A stretch of 64,000 nucleotides of DNA from Aldersonia kunmingensis (GCF_001646865.1 NZ_LRRB01000081.1:1-64000), one strand, 5' to 3'; positions 9,201 to 17,665 are shown, numbered from the stretch's first letter. Notes: a model not told the origin generated them from the sequence alone. Program-made: numbers and translations.

Positions 9201-10161
9201 GAGCGCGGGCGTGCTTATCGCGTTCGTGCTCTACCTCGGTCTGCTGTTCGGCCCGATCCAGCAGCTCTCCCAGGTCTTCGACGGCTACCAGCAGGCGCGC
9301 GTAGGCCTCACCCGGATCGGCGACCTGCTGGCGACCCGCAGCTCCATCGAATCCGCACTCGACGGCGCGGCAGACACCCGGCCGATCACCGGTCACCTGC
9401 GCGGTGACGTCAACCTCGACCACATCCGCTTCCGCTACGCGGGTTCGTCCACCGACGCGCTGTCCGACATCCACCTCGAGATCCCGGCCGGGTCGACGGT
9501 CGCGCTTGTCGGGCGGACCGGCGCGGGCAAGTCGACGGTGGTCAAGCTGCTCGCCCGGTTCTACGACCCGACCGATGGCGCGGTCCGGGTGGACGGCGTC
9601 GATCTGCGGAACTACGACCTCGCGGAGTACCGCGGCCGGCTCGGCGTCGTGCCGCAGGAAGCGCATCTGTTCACGGGTGACGTGGCGAGCAATATCGCCT
9701 ACGGGCGTCCGGACGCGAGCCGTGCGCAGATCGAGGCGGCAGCCCGCGCGGTCGGTGCGCTCGACACGATTTCCGCACTGCCGCTGGGCATGCGACAGCC
9801 GATCGGTGAGCGCGGCCAAGGCCTGTCCGCCGGGCAGCGACAACTGGTCGCGCTCGCCCGCGCGGAGCTCGTCGACCCGGACCTTTTGCTACTCGACGAG
9901 GCCACGGCGACCCTCGACCCGGCGACTGAGCGCAAGGTGCTCGACGCCAGCGACGCGCTGCTGCGGCGGCGGACCGCCGTGGTTGTCGCACATCGCCTGG
10001 TGACAGCTGCCACAGCAGACGTCATTGTCGTAGTCGATCACGCTAGGATCATCGAAGTCGGCGAGCATGCGACGTTGCTGCGAGCTGGAGGTCATTACGC
10101 CCGGCTGTGGGGGGCCGCGCAGGGCCGAAGCGGAATATTTTCGTATCCGGAAGAGTCTTAA
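6268..10161 (+). CDS. Two-half (fused) ABC exporter, type IV, with one degenerate ATPase site
   Basis: A 1297-residue fusion of two complete TMD-NBD half-transporters. TMD1 spans about residues 20-320 and NBD1 about 345-610 (Walker A GRAGSGKTA, signature LSGGQRQR, Walker B LILDDATSAVD). A Gly-rich linker follows (about 620-700). TMD2 spans about 720-1010 and NBD2 about 1040-1290 (GRTGAGKST, LSAGQRQL, LLLLDEATATLD, VAHRL). The catalytic Glu is Asp in NBD1, and the NBD2 signature is LSAGQ. Both changes fall in the same composite site, as in heterodimeric exporters. NBD1 also carries an 11-residue tandem repeat inserted before its H-loop. It probably exports lipids or drugs. Confidence 0.9.
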   Translation: MTSHPDHHQQGWIRRLWQRCWSQRGVTIGALTATSVAALVEIAGPLLTRNAIDSASAGMVDRIPPIAMTLVALAFVRFGCQFARRMLAGKLSLGVQHDLRLELLGSLQRLDGRGQDQIRTGQVVSRSITDLQLVQGLLAMVPLSAGALLQFVLALVVMAWLSPLLTLVALTIVPAVIVVVYLVRPKLFAATWSAQQRAADLAQHVEETVTGVRVVKGFGQEARAVETLERHGRQLYAERMRAARINARFAPSMASLPQLGLVGVIALGGWLAMRGSISIGTFLAFASYVATMTSTTRTISSVVIMAQLSRAAVERVYDVIDTRPEVADPASPDALPDGPLGVRINNVHFGFDGDRDVLRGLDLDVAPGESVALVGRAGSGKTALSLLLPRFYAPHAGHIALTANGSSVDIAQARGDDLRSAIGLVFDEPFLFSDTIAANIALGRPDASAEEIRNAAKMAAADQFIEELPDGYDSVVGERGLTLSGGQRQRIALARALLVEPRVLILDDATSAVDAETEAAIFDALGWAGAGGSVDARSAGSGGSADARSAGSARAGRTTLILAHRRSTLMLADRVAVLDEGRILDVGTVAELDDRCALFRTLMSADGEPSGQADSLATEPDSIATNGSHDGARLWPEVSEDGEGSRVIAAGDGGGRAAGRGGGGRSGGGGPMSGAMGAMAATPELRAAVDALPPAIEDPELDTTRLQKPDPAFRLARLLRPVRGLLIAVIACLALDSMISIAFPAVVQRAIDHGVIPGNPDGLWTAVAFGVVLVVVDWLLLTRMTVITARAGERVLFALRVRSYAHLQRLGLDYYERELSGRIMTRMTTDVDALSTFLQTGLSTAVVSVLTVFGISAALLITDPQLALVALSVVPPLLVATFVFRRVSSVAYAVSRERVSIVNADFQENIAGLRAAQAYRREAGAAQRFAERAESYRSARMRSQRAISIYFPLVALLSDLALAAVIYAGAHQVASGTTSAGVLIAFVLYLGLLFGPIQQLSQVFDGYQQARVGLTRIGDLLATRSSIESALDGAADTRPITGHLRGDVNLDHIRFRYAGSSTDALSDIHLEIPAGSTVALVGRTGAGKSTVVKLLARFYDPTDGAVRVDGVDLRNYDLAEYRGRLGVVPQEAHLFTGDVASNIAYGRPDASRAQIEAAARAVGALDTISALPLGMRQPIGERGQGLSAGQRQLVALARAELVDPDLLLLDEATATLDPATERKVLDASDALLRRRTAVVVAHRLVTAATADVIVVVDHARIIEVGEHATLLRAGGHYARLWGAAQGRSGIFSYPEES
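7858..7923 (+). repeat. 33-bp in-frame tandem duplication inside NBD1
   Basis: Two consecutive 33-bp units (7858-7890 and 7891-7923) differ at one base and encode GGSVDARSAGS and GGSADARSAGS. They lie between Walker B/D-loop and the H-loop of the first nucleotide-binding domain, a position normally held by a short loop. They form a flexible, non-conserved insertion. Confidence 0.9.
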
Positions 10162-10333
10162 GTCTGGGGTGCGGAAGCGCTGTGCGCGCTGCCACAAGCG
10201 GCGCGTCCCGACCATGCGACAGCCAACGGCGGCGGGAATACGCGCACGGTCAGGTCGAGAGGATTAGCCTCGAAGACACAGGCTCCGATACTCCAGGGCT
10301 TTGTGTAACAGAGAAAAGAGGCGAACCTCTGCC
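10162..10333 (+). promoter_or_regulatory. Intergenic leader of kgd
   Basis: 172 bases between the ABC exporter stop and the kgd GTG. No ORF in it is protein-like. An AAGAGG Shine-Dalgarno lies at about 10315-10320, well placed for the GTG at 10334. The promoter of kgd is expected here, but no unambiguous -35/-10 pair could be picked. Confidence 0.4.
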
Positions 10334-13300
10334 GTGAGCAGCTCCACAACGCAGTTCGGTCAGAACCAGTGGCTGGTAGACGAGATGTACCAGCGGTTCA
10401 AGGAGGACCCGTCGTCGGTCGACGCCAGCTGGCACGAGTTCCTCGCCGACTACACGCCGGAGCCCGCCGAAGGCGGTAACGGCCAAGCCACCTCGCCCGA
10501 GAACGGCGCCGCCGCCGAGCCGAAGACCGCACAGCCCGCAGCCAAGCAGGAGCAGCCCGCGAAGCAGGCGCCCGCAACAGCCGCGGCCGAGGCGCCCAAG
10601 AAGCAGCCCGAGGCCCCGAAGAAGCCCGTCGCCCCGCAGCCGAAGGCCGCAGCCTCCACAACTCGCGAGCCGCACACCACGCCGGCACCCGCGTCCAACG
10701 CCGCGAAGACCTCGGGCGCACCGAAGCCGCCGAAGGATGCCGAGCCCGCCGGTGTGAGCACCCAGGTGCTGCGCGGCGCCGCTGCCGCAGTTGCGAAGAA
10801 CATGTCCGCGTCGCTGTCGATCCCGACCGCGACCAGCGTGCGCGCCCTCCCGGCGAAGCTGATGATCGACAACCGTTTGGTCATCAACAACCATCTCGCA
10901 CGCACCCGCGGCGGCAAGATCAGCTTCACCCACCTGCTCGGCTACGCGATCGTCCAGGGCATCAAGAAGTTCCCGAACATGAACCGGCACTTCGCCGAGA
11001 TCGACGGGAAGCCCAACTCGGTCACGCCGGCGCACACCAACCTCGGCCTCGCGATCGACCTGCCCGGCAAGGACGGCAACCGCACGCTCGTCGTCGCCGC
11101 CATCAAGGGCTGCGAGGAGATGACCTTCGGTCAGTTCCACGCCGCCTACGAAGACATTGTCCGGCGCGCGCGTGACGGCAAGCTCACTGCCGAAGACTTT
11201 GCGGGCGTGACTGTTTCCCTGACCAACCCGGGCACGATCGGCACGGTGCACTCGGTGCCGCGGCTGATGCCGGGCCAGGGCGCGATCATCGGCGCCGGCG
11301 CGATGGAATACCCGGTCGAGTACCAGGGTGCGAGCGACGAGAAGATCGCCGAGATGGGCGTCGGCAAGCTGATGACGCTGACCTCCACCTACGACCACCG
11401 CATCATCCAGGGCGCCGAGTCCGGCGACTTCCTGCGCACGCTGCACAACTTGCTGATCAGCGACGAGTTCTACGACGAGATCTTCCATCAGATGGGGATC
11501 CCGTACGAGCCGATCCGGTGGCGCAAGGACGTGTACGTCCGCGGCATCGACAAGAACACCCGCGTGCTCGAACTCATTGCCGCGTACCGCAACCGCGGCC
11601 ACCTGATGGCCGACAGCGACCCGCTGCGTCTGGTCAAGGACAAGTTCCGCAGCCACCCCGATCTCGACGTCATCACCCACCAGCTCACGTTGTGGGATCT
11701 CGACCGCGAGTTCAACGTCGCCGGATTCCACGGCGAGGAGCGGATGAAGCTCCGCGAAGTTCTCTCCGTGCTGCGCGACGCCTACTGCCGTCACATCGGC
11801 GTCGAGTACATGCACATCCTCGAGCCCGAGCAGCTGCGCTGGCTGCAGGAGCGCGTCGAGCAGAAGCATGTCAAACCGACTGTGGCGCAACAGAAGTACA
11901 TTCTGAGCCGACTCAACGCGGCTGAGGCGTTCGAGACCTTCCTCCAGACCAAGTACGTCGGCCAGAAGCGCTTCTCGCTCGAGGGCGCCGAGGCGGTCAT
12001 CCCGATGATGGACTCGGTGATCGACCGCAGCGCCGAGCATGCGCTCGACGAGGTTGTCATCGCCATGCCGCACCGCGGCCGGCTCAACGTGCTCGCCAAC
12101 ATCGTCGGCAAGCCCTACTCCACGATCTTCACCGAGTTCGAGGGCAACATGAACCCCTCGGCCGCACACGGCTCGGGTGACGTGAAGTACCACCTCGGCG
12201 CCGAGGGCACCTACATCCAGATGTTCGGCGACAACGACATCAAGGTCTCGCTCACCGCAAACCCTTCGCATCTCGAGGCGGTCGACCCGGTGCTCGAAGG
12301 CCTGGTGCGCGCCAAGCAGGATCTGCTCGACAAGGGCGACGGCGCGGACGGCTTCTCGGTCGTGCCGCTGATGCTTCACGGCGACGCGGCTTTCGCCGGC
12401 CAGGGCGTCGTCGCGGAGACGCTCAACCTCTCGATGCTGCGTGGCTACCGCACCGGCGGCACCATCCACATCGTGGTGAACAACCAGGTCGGTTTCACCA
12501 CCGCGCCGGAGTACTCGCGGTCGAGCGAGTACTGCACCGATATCGCGAAGATGATCGGCGCACCGATCTTCCACGTGAACGGTGACGATCCGGAGGCGTG
12601 CGTCTGGGTCGCTCAGCTCGCGGTCGACTTCCGCCAGCGGTTCCACAAGGACGTCGTGATCGACATGATCTGCTACCGGCGCCGTGGCCACAACGAGGGC
12701 GACGACCCGTCGATGACGCAGCCCTATATGTACGACGTGATCGACACGAAGCGCAGCGTCCGCAAGAGCTACACGGAGAGCTTGATCGGCCGTGGCGATA
12801 TCTCGCTCAAAGAGGCCGAAGACGCTCTGCGCGACTACCAGGGTCAGTTGGAGCGGGTCTTCAACGAGGTGCGCGAGCTGGAGAAGTATCCACCGGAGCC
12901 GAGCGAATCGGTCGAGTTGGACCAGACGATCCCGCACAAGCTCGTCACCGCCGTGGACAAGTCGGTCCTGCACCGAATCGGCGATGCGTTCGTGAACGTG
13001 CCGGATGGTTTCTCGGTGCACCCGCGCGTCAAGCCGGTACTCGACAAGCGTCGCGAGATGGCTTACGAAGGCAAGGTCGACTGGGCATTCGCCGAGTTGC
13101 TGGCCTTCGGCACGCTGGTCGACGAGGGCCGCTCGATTCGTCTGACCGGTCAGGACAGCCGCCGCGGCACGTTCAGCCAGCGGCACTCGGTGTTGATCGA
13201 CCGCCGCACCGCCGACGAATACACCCCGCTGCACAACATCGGCAGCGAGAGCCCCGGCCGCTTCGCCGTGCACGATTCGGCTCTCAGCGAGTTCGCGGCG

Positions 13301-14128
13301 GTCGGCTTCGAGTACGGCTACTCGCTGGGTAACCCGGACGCACTGGTGCTCTGGGAGGCTCAGTTCGGCGACTTCGTCAATGGCGCGCAGTCGATCATCG
13401 ATGAGTTCATCTCCTCCGGTGAAGCGAAGTGGGGCCAGCTCTCGCAGGTCGTGCTGCTGCTGCCGCACGGACACGAGGGCCAGGGCCCGGACCACACCTC
13501 GGGCCGAATCGAGCGCTGGCTGCAGCTGTGTGCCGAGGGCTCGATGACGGTCGCGGTGCCTTCCACCCCGGCGAACTACTTCCACCTGCTGCGTCGCCAT
13601 GCCCGCGACGGCATCCGGCGCCCGCTGGTGGTGTTCACACCGAAGTCGATGCTTCGCAACAAGGCCGCGGTCAGCAATGTCGAGGACTTCACCGATGGCA
13701 AGTTCCACTCGGTGTTCGACGAGCCGACCTACGAGACCGGCGACGGCGACCGCAGCAAGGTCAAGCGGGTTCTGCTGACGAGCGGCAAGATCTACTACGA
13801 GTTGCTCGCGCGCAAGCACAAGGAGAACCGCGAGGACGTCGCGATCGTGCGGATCGAGCAGCTGTACCCGATTCCGGAGTTCCGCATCGCCGAGGCGATC
13901 GACCGCTTCCCGAACGTCAACGACGTCCGATGGGTGCAGGAAGAGCCGGCGAACCAGGGTGCCTGGCCGTACTTCGGCCTGATGCTCCCGGAGAAGCTGC
14001 CGGAGAAGCTCAGCGGAATCCGCCGGATCTCGCGGCGCGCGATGTCCGCACCGTCCTCGGGCTCGAGCAAGGTACATGCCGTAGAGCAGCAGGAGATTCT
14101 CGACGAGGCCTTCTCGCCGACCAAGTAA
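10334..14128 (+). CDS. kgd: Multifunctional 2-oxoglutarate decarboxylase/dehydrogenase E1-E2 fusion (Kgd/SucA)
   Basis: 1264 residues, against about 1230 for mycobacterial Kgd. Order: an N-terminal 2-OGDH segment ([15 protein letters not shown]); an Ala/Pro/Lys-rich linker (about 40-130); an E2-type acyltransferase catalytic domain without lipoyl domain (about 145-380) with catalytic His355 in [15 protein letters not shown]; then the thiamine-diphosphate E1 domain and transketolase-like C-terminus (about 400-1264). It supplies the E1/E2 core of 2-oxoglutarate dehydrogenase in the TCA cycle, working with a separate lipoyl E2 and Lpd, and is usually controlled by the FHA protein OdhI/GarA. GTG 10334 is chosen for its SD and because the protein starts [10 protein letters not shown]. 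Confidence 0.97.
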   Translation: MSSSTTQFGQNQWLVDEMYQRFKEDPSSVDASWHEFLADYTPEPAEGGNGQATSPENGAAAEPKTAQPAAKQEQPAKQAPATAAAEAPKKQPEAPKKPVAPQPKAAASTTREPHTTPAPASNAAKTSGAPKPPKDAEPAGVSTQVLRGAAAAVAKNMSASLSIPTATSVRALPAKLMIDNRLVINNHLARTRGGKISFTHLLGYAIVQGIKKFPNMNRHFAEIDGKPNSVTPAHTNLGLAIDLPGKDGNRTLVVAAIKGCEEMTFGQFHAAYEDIVRRARDGKLTAEDFAGVTVSLTNPGTIGTVHSVPRLMPGQGAIIGAGAMEYPVEYQGASDEKIAEMGVGKLMTLTSTYDHRIIQGAESGDFLRTLHNLLISDEFYDEIFHQMGIPYEPIRWRKDVYVRGIDKNTRVLELIAAYRNRGHLMADSDPLRLVKDKFRSHPDLDVITHQLTLWDLDREFNVAGFHGEERMKLREVLSVLRDAYCRHIGVEYMHILEPEQLRWLQERVEQKHVKPTVAQQKYILSRLNAAEAFETFLQTKYVGQKRFSLEGAEAVIPMMDSVIDRSAEHALDEVVIAMPHRGRLNVLANIVGKPYSTIFTEFEGNMNPSAAHGSGDVKYHLGAEGTYIQMFGDNDIKVSLTANPSHLEAVDPVLEGLVRAKQDLLDKGDGADGFSVVPLMLHGDAAFAGQGVVAETLNLSMLRGYRTGGTIHIVVNNQVGFTTAPEYSRSSEYCTDIAKMIGAPIFHVNGDDPEACVWVAQLAVDFRQRFHKDVVIDMICYRRRGHNEGDDPSMTQPYMYDVIDTKRSVRKSYTESLIGRGDISLKEAEDALRDYQGQLERVFNEVRELEKYPPEPSESVELDQTIPHKLVTAVDKSVLHRIGDAFVNVPDGFSVHPRVKPVLDKRREMAYEGKVDWAFAELLAFGTLVDEGRSIRLTGQDSRRGTFSQRHSVLIDRRTADEYTPLHNIGSESPGRFAVHDSALSEFAAVGFEYGYSLGNPDALVLWEAQFGDFVNGAQSIIDEFISSGEAKWGQLSQVVLLLPHGHEGQGPDHTSGRIERWLQLCAEGSMTVAVPSTPANYFHLLRRHARDGIRRPLVVFTPKSMLRNKAAVSNVEDFTDGKFHSVFDEPTYETGDGDRSKVKRVLLTSGKIYYELLARKHKENREDVAIVRIEQLYPIPEFRIAEAIDRFPNVNDVRWVQEEPANQGAWPYFGLMLPEKLPEKLSGIRRISRRAMSAPSSGSSKVHAVEQQEILDEAFSPTK

Positions 14129-14134
14129 GTCGCA

Positions 14135-14152
14135 ATCGGGCGTTCTCCCGAT
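14135..14152 (+). terminator. Weak hairpin after kgd
   Basis: Six-base arms ATCGGG/CCCGAT around a six-base loop, seven bases after the kgd stop. No U-run follows, so it is at best a weak or Rho-assisted terminator. Confidence 0.35.
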
Positions 14153-14236
14153 GACCAAAACGTTATGTGCATCACATTTTGACCCCTCGGGTGCGGGGAC
14201 ATAGGCACGGCTCGCCAATCGGCCTACGCGGGCTGA

Positions 14237-14270
14237 AACGGGCAGTAACGGGCAGTAACGGGCAGTAACG
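14237..14270 (+). repeat. 10-bp tandem repeat, three copies
   Basis: Three perfect consecutive copies of GGCAGTAACG (14241-14270), preceded by a partial copy (AACG, 14237-14240). They lie in the non-coding leader upstream of minigene 1. A 10-bp period places identical faces on one side of the helix, as in iterated protein-binding sites. Confidence 0.85.
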
Positions 14271-14381
14271 GTACGGTCGCGTACGACTATTACCCATATG
14301 TCAAGCTGCGTTAACTCCGCGGGGGTGCGTTATTGGCTGCCCTGGCGGCTCTTCGCGGACTGGATCCACATCGCGCTTGCT

Positions 14382-14404
14382 GGGAACTGCCAGGAAGTTC
14401 CCAG
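14382..14404. promoter_or_regulatory. Inverted repeat upstream of minigene 1
   Basis: Eight-base arms TGGGAACT and AGTTCCCA separated by seven bases, about 90 bases before the minigene ATG. The size and symmetry fit an operator for a dimeric regulator, and a weak hairpin is also possible. Confidence 0.4.
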
Positions 14405-14494
14405 AAATGGGGAGACACAGAACCGGGATCGAACTGTTACAGTATTGCGACTGCCGGGGGCCCGACGAAGGTCAACACACATAGAAGGACTCGA

Positions 14495-14647
14495 ATGTTC
14501 AAGACTCGAAGCTGGTTCGATAGCACCATCAACAACAACACCACCAACAACGTTGACACGACGATCAACATGGTGATGCAGGCCCTCGTCCTCGATCTTG
14601 GAAGCAGCAACCTCGGCAGCGGCAGCTCCCTGTTCGGCCCCTCCTAA
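14495..14647 (+). CDS. Minigene 1: 50-residue peptide of unknown function
   Basis: Product begins MFKTRSWFDSTINNNTTNN and ends SGSSLFGPS. It has an Asn/Thr-rich middle, one hydrophobic run (INMVMQALVLDLG) and a Gly/Ser-rich tail, with no signal peptide. The start is supported by GAAGGA seven bases before the ATG at 14495. A perfect 18-bp-stem hairpin follows 43 bases after the stop. With minigenes 2 and 3 it forms a set of leaderless, Gly/Ser-rich, net-acidic peptides. In size and lack of signal sequence they resemble the PorA/PorH mycomembrane channel peptides of corynebacteria (inference only). Confidence 0.55.
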   Translation: MFKTRSWFDSTINNNTTNNVDTTINMVMQALVLDLGSSNLGSGSSLFGPS

Positions 14648-14690
14648 CCAACCGCGGCCGGACGGCACCTGCCGTTAGACGATGCCCTCG

Positions 14691-14729
14691 AACGACTGCC
14701 CGGGTCGCAACGCGACCCGGGCAGTCGTT
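14691..14729 (+). terminator. Strong hairpin terminator after minigene 1
   Basis: A perfect 18-bp stem (left arm AACGACTGCCCGGGTCGC, 14691-14708) closes on an AAC triloop and is followed by TTGTT. It is the clearest intrinsic terminator in the window. Its core TGCCCGGGTC recurs in the hairpins after minigenes 2 and 3. Confidence 0.85.
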
Positions 14730-14803
14730 TGTTCCGGAGGCGGTAGCGGTATCCCGAGCGGCCGGCGGCATCCGGCACGCGGTGGAACGACAGGTAATCC
14801 TCG

Positions 14804-15547
14804 ATGAGGCATTCTCGCGAACCAACTGAATTGACGTCCCTGCCCCTCATCCGGGTCGAACTGCGCCAACGCGCATCGTTCGACCCGGACGCTTGGTATC
14901 TGGACCTCCCCGCAATCGCCGAGTTGCGCACGGTGGGCCTCGATTTCGAGGCCCCGATCACCGTGATCGTCGGGGAGAACGGCTCGGGCAAGTCGACGTT
15001 GCTCGAGGCCATCGCGGGCCACTGGGAGAGCAGCCTCACGGGCCTGGAGTACCACCCGTGGTCGGCCGGCACGAGTCCCGAGGACACCGACCTCCGCGAA
15101 CATCTGCAATGTATCGGCGCCGATCCCCGGCCACAGGGCGGCTGTTTCCTGCGCGCCGAGGCGATGCACACGGCTTTTTCCCGGGCCGACACTGCCCGGC
15201 CGCGTGACACCGATCAGGCGCTCAATCAGCTATCGCACGGCCAATCGTTTCTGCGCTACGTCGGGGATCGCCCGATCGAGCAAGGGCTGTGGGTGCTCGA
15301 CGAACCCGAGGCAGCGCTGTCCTTCCACGCCTGCCTGGCCCTCATCGCGGTGCTCGGCGAGCTCGCCGCCGAGGGCTCACAGGTGATCATGGCGACGCAC
15401 TCCCCTGTCCTCGCCGCATGCCCGGGCGCCGACATCTGGGAACTCACAGAGACCGGCATCGACGCGCGCCAATGGGATGAGTTGGACATGGTGCGCAACT
15501 GGCGCGCGTTCCTCGACGAGCCGCAGCGTTACCTACGTCACCTTTGA
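14804..15547 (+). CDS. AAA/ABC-type ATPase (COG3910-like)
   Basis: A 247-residue soluble P-loop ATPase of the RecF/SMC-like AAA group: Walker A GENGSGKST near residue 62, signature-like LSHGQSF, Walker B LWVLDEPEAALS and a switch His in ATHSP. There is no membrane domain or neighbouring permease, so it is not an ordinary transporter ATPase. Homologues are small stand-alone ATPases of unknown function that may sense or gate other proteins. It lies between minigenes 1 and 2, each separately terminated, and a role in their expression or assembly is only a guess. Confidence 0.75.
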   Translation: MRHSREPTELTSLPLIRVELRQRASFDPDAWYLDLPAIAELRTVGLDFEAPITVIVGENGSGKSTLLEAIAGHWESSLTGLEYHPWSAGTSPEDTDLREHLQCIGADPRPQGGCFLRAEAMHTAFSRADTARPRDTDQALNQLSHGQSFLRYVGDRPIEQGLWVLDEPEAALSFHACLALIAVLGELAAEGSQVIMATHSPVLAACPGADIWELTETGIDARQWDELDMVRNWRAFLDEPQRYLRHL

Positions 15548-15738
15548 GCCACTGCGGACAGCGCGAATTCCCGCTGTTACCAGCAGATTTGCGGGATGCC
15601 ACCAATCCTGGCGGGTGATTCCCTCCGCGCGGGGGTGTTTAGTGTGCGCTCGCTCGTGCAAAGCCTCTGTCGCTGGACGTTGTTGGGCGCGCGAGATCGC
15701 GTGCCCGCAGCGAAAGTGTAAGAACAGAAGGGAAATAC

Positions 15739-15855
15739 ATGATTCCGGTCATTATCGACACTGGCAGTGCAGCACTGAACGGCACCTTTGACGTGGCGGC
15801 CGCCGCCTGGAACGGCTTGGTCTCCACGTTGTTCACCGGATCGTTCGGCGCCTGA
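15739..15855 (+). CDS. Minigene 2: 38-residue acidic hydrophobic peptide
   Basis: Product runs from MIPVIIDTGSAALNG to LVSTLFTGSFGA. It has no Lys or Arg and two Asp, and is Gly/Ser/Ala-rich with alternating hydrophobic positions. There is no signal peptide and no room for one. An AAGGGAA Shine-Dalgarno sits five bases before the ATG. A GC hairpin follows 33 bases after the stop. Composition and length parallel minigene 3. The best structural analogy is the O-acylated PorA/PorH-type small porins of Mycobacteriales. A toxin of a type I toxin-antitoxin pair is an alternative. Confidence 0.55.
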   Translation: MIPVIIDTGSAALNGTFDVAAAAWNGLVSTLFTGSFGA

Positions 15856-15888
15856 TCGCCGAAGTCGTTGGACCGAACAGGTCTTCGT

Positions 15889-15917
15889 CTGCCCGGGCCG
15901 CTCGGCGGCCCGGGCAG
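15889..15917 (+). terminator. Hairpin terminator after minigene 2
   Basis: Thirteen-base perfect arms (CTGCCCGGGCCGC and its complement) around a TCG loop, followed by GGTTCCTGT. The U-tract is poor but the stem is very stable. It shares the TGCCCGGG core with the hairpins after minigenes 1 and 3. Confidence 0.7.
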
Positions 15918-16108
15918 GTTCCTGTCCGGGCGGCTCTGCGAAGCCGCAGCGAATCTTCCGCTGGATGACAAATGTTTCGATTGAGCTTTCATCGCATCTC
16001 GAACGAAATCTATAGGTGAAATCACGCGGTTTCGGGTCTACGGTGAAACCTCGTCGGCGAAACTCAGAAACGCCGAAAAGATCGGCGAAGCGACAGAGAG
16101 GACCTCAT

Positions 16109-16225
16109 ATGGGATCGGTCACGGGATCACTCGAAACCATCTTCAATTTCGGTCTAGACCAGGTTCAGGCCTGGGGACACCTCTTCCTCGGCCTGCTCCA
16201 ATCACTGCCAGGCGGTTCCCTCTGA
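16109..16225 (+). CDS. Minigene 3: 38-residue acidic amphipathic peptide
   Basis: Product runs from MGSVTGSLETIFNFGLDQVQ to LLQSLPGGSL. It has no Lys or Arg, one Glu and one Asp, and a hydrophobic, probably helical centre (AWGHLFLGLLQSL). AGAGAGGA lies just before the ATG at 16109. A hairpin follows 24 bases after the stop. Same length as minigene 2 and the same Gly-Ser/hydrophobic pattern. Its last 61 bases lie antisense to the 3' end of the convergent MFS gene. Function unknown; a small mycomembrane peptide is my preferred guess. Confidence 0.55.
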   Translation: MGSVTGSLETIFNFGLDQVQAWGHLFLGLLQSLPGGSL

Positions 16226-17472
16226 CAGTCTTCAACCCAGCGTTGCCGTTGCCCGGGTCCGGTCTGGACCCGGGCAGACGCATTCTTGCCACCGGCGCGT
16301 GGCGCGTACCGCGGGATATAGCGGCCGAGCAGGCCTGCGCCCAGTCCCGACAATCCGGATACCGTGAAGATCGCGACCGGTAGCGAAACGAGTGCCACCA
16401 CAAGCGATATCGAGAGCGGCCCCAACAGAAACCCCGCGTCGTGGGTGAGCCGCCACGCGGCGAGGAACTCGGCACGCCCGGTGTCCGGTGCAATATCGGC
16501 GCCAAGCGTCATGATCACGCCGTTACCGAAGCCGTTGCCAATACCCATCACCACCGCAACCACGGTGAACGCAATCGCGTTGTCGGTGAACGGCACTGCG
16601 AAGTACGACACGGCAAGAATGATGATCGAGGGCAGGGCGACGAACGCCCTTCCGAAGCGATCCATCAGGTGCCCCGCGGGATATGAACACGCGACGTCGA
16701 GCGCGGCGCCGATCCCGAAGATCAGGCTTGCGGTCGCGGCCGACATGCCGAGATGGTGTGCCCATAGCGGCAGCACAGCCTCCCTGGACGCACGAGCGAC
16801 GCCGAGCAGCAGCGATCCGGCACCCAGCGAACTCAGTAGTTGGCGGTGATCGGCGAACACCCTGCGCAGCGAGTGTGGTGACGCGACCGCTCCGGCGCCC
16901 TCCGGGTCCGGCAGCCTGGCCATCAGGGCTCCCGAGACGATCACCGCGATCAGTTGCACCACGAACCCGCCGCGCACGCCGAGCCCCCAGATCGCTAGGG
17001 CGCCGAGCAGCGGTCCGACGAAGAAGCCGAACCTCATCGCGCCGCCGAACAGCGACATCGCCCGCGCACGCCATGCGAACGGAACCGCGAGCGAGAGGTA
17101 GTTTTGCCGGGCCAGGCCCCATACCGAGTTGGCCAGGCCGACCGCGAGGATGCCGCCGCACAGCCACCACACCGTCGGCGCGAAGATGCAGACGAGCACA
17201 CCGACCGTGGCCACGCTGCTTGCGACGATGATCGAGCGGCGCTCGCCCAGCCGCGCGACCACCTGGCCGGCCTGCAGGTCACCGAGCACCTGACCCAGCC
17301 CGACAAGCGCGACGGTCAGTCCGGCCAATGCGACGCCAGCGCCGAGGTCGAGTGCGGCGAGCGTCATCACCGGCGCGGCGGCGCCCATGCCGATGCCGTA
17401 GGCCGCGGCCGGGATGTACACGGTCGATGCCAGGGCAGTGAGTGGATTGGCCGACGAAGTATCGCTGGACAA
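16165..17472 (-). CDS. Major facilitator superfamily transporter
   Basis: A 435-residue polytopic protein with about 12 hydrophobic segments; the first clear ones are around ASTVYIPAAAYGIGMGAAAP and LTVALVGLGQVLG. The motif-A-like loop is RLGERRS. It is most like drug or metabolite efflux MFS proteins. The start is placed at TTG 17472, because GAAGGAAG lies seven bases upstream while the longer frame to 17700 gives a polar, non-conserved extension. The last ~35 codons run through the minigene 3 hairpin and into minigene 3 on the other strand, so the C-terminus is polar and probably recently extended. Confidence 0.8.
   Translation of the reverse strand: MSSDTSSANPLTALASTVYIPAAAYGIGMGAAAPVMTLAALDLGAGVALAGLTVALVGLGQVLGDLQAGQVVARLGERRSIIVASSVATVGVLVCIFAPTVWWLCGGILAVGLANSVWGLARQNYLSLAVPFAWRARAMSLFGGAMRFGFFVGPLLGALAIWGLGVRGGFVVQLIAVIVSGALMARLPDPEGAGAVASPHSLRRVFADHRQLLSSLGAGSLLLGVARASREAVLPLWAHHLGMSAATASLIFGIGAALDVACSYPAGHLMDRFGRAFVALPSIIILAVSYFAVPFTDNAIAFTVVAVVMGIGNGFGNGVIMTLGADIAPDTGRAEFLAAWRLTHDAGFLLGPLSISLVVALVSLPVAIFTVSGLSGLGAGLLGRYIPRYAPRAGGKNASARVQTGPGQRQRWVEDCQREPPGSDWSRPRKRCPQA
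16250..16276 (+). terminator. Hairpin after minigene 3
   Basis: Arms TGCCCGGGTCC and GGACCCGGGCA around a GGTCT loop. Third occurrence of the TGCCCGGG-core hairpin downstream of a minigene. It lies inside the 3' coding end of the opposing MFS gene. Confidence 0.65.
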
Positions 17473-17665
17473 GGCGGTCTTCCTTCGATTCGCACAAAGC
17501 AGGGGATGCCTGAAGTTTCGGCGAAATCGTTGCTTCAGCGAAGGGTTCGGCGCGGGGTGATCCGATTGCGGCGGATCGAAACTAGCCGAACGGCTACTTC
17601 CCCGGCGGAACCGTGCGATTGTCTCCGGCATGGGGATCCGGAAGATCATCAGGAAGAACGCGAAC

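Larger units (their letters stand above)
14129..14494. other. 366-base non-coding stretch between kgd and the first minigene
   Basis: No protein-like frame on either strand. It holds the weak kgd hairpin (14135-14152), a three-fold 10-bp tandem repeat (14237-14270), an inverted repeat TGGGAACT/AGTTCCCA (14382-14404) and, just before the minigene, the AT-richer region 14430-14450. These make it look like a long regulatory leader for the downstream small gene. An unannotated small RNA is possible but not shown. Confidence 0.5.

Noticed and set aside
10250-14218. 1322-codon open frame on the minus strand opposite kgd
   Set aside because: Shadow of kgd caused by high GC at third positions. Its translation is Arg/Gly/Ala/Leu-rich without motifs, while kgd is clear.
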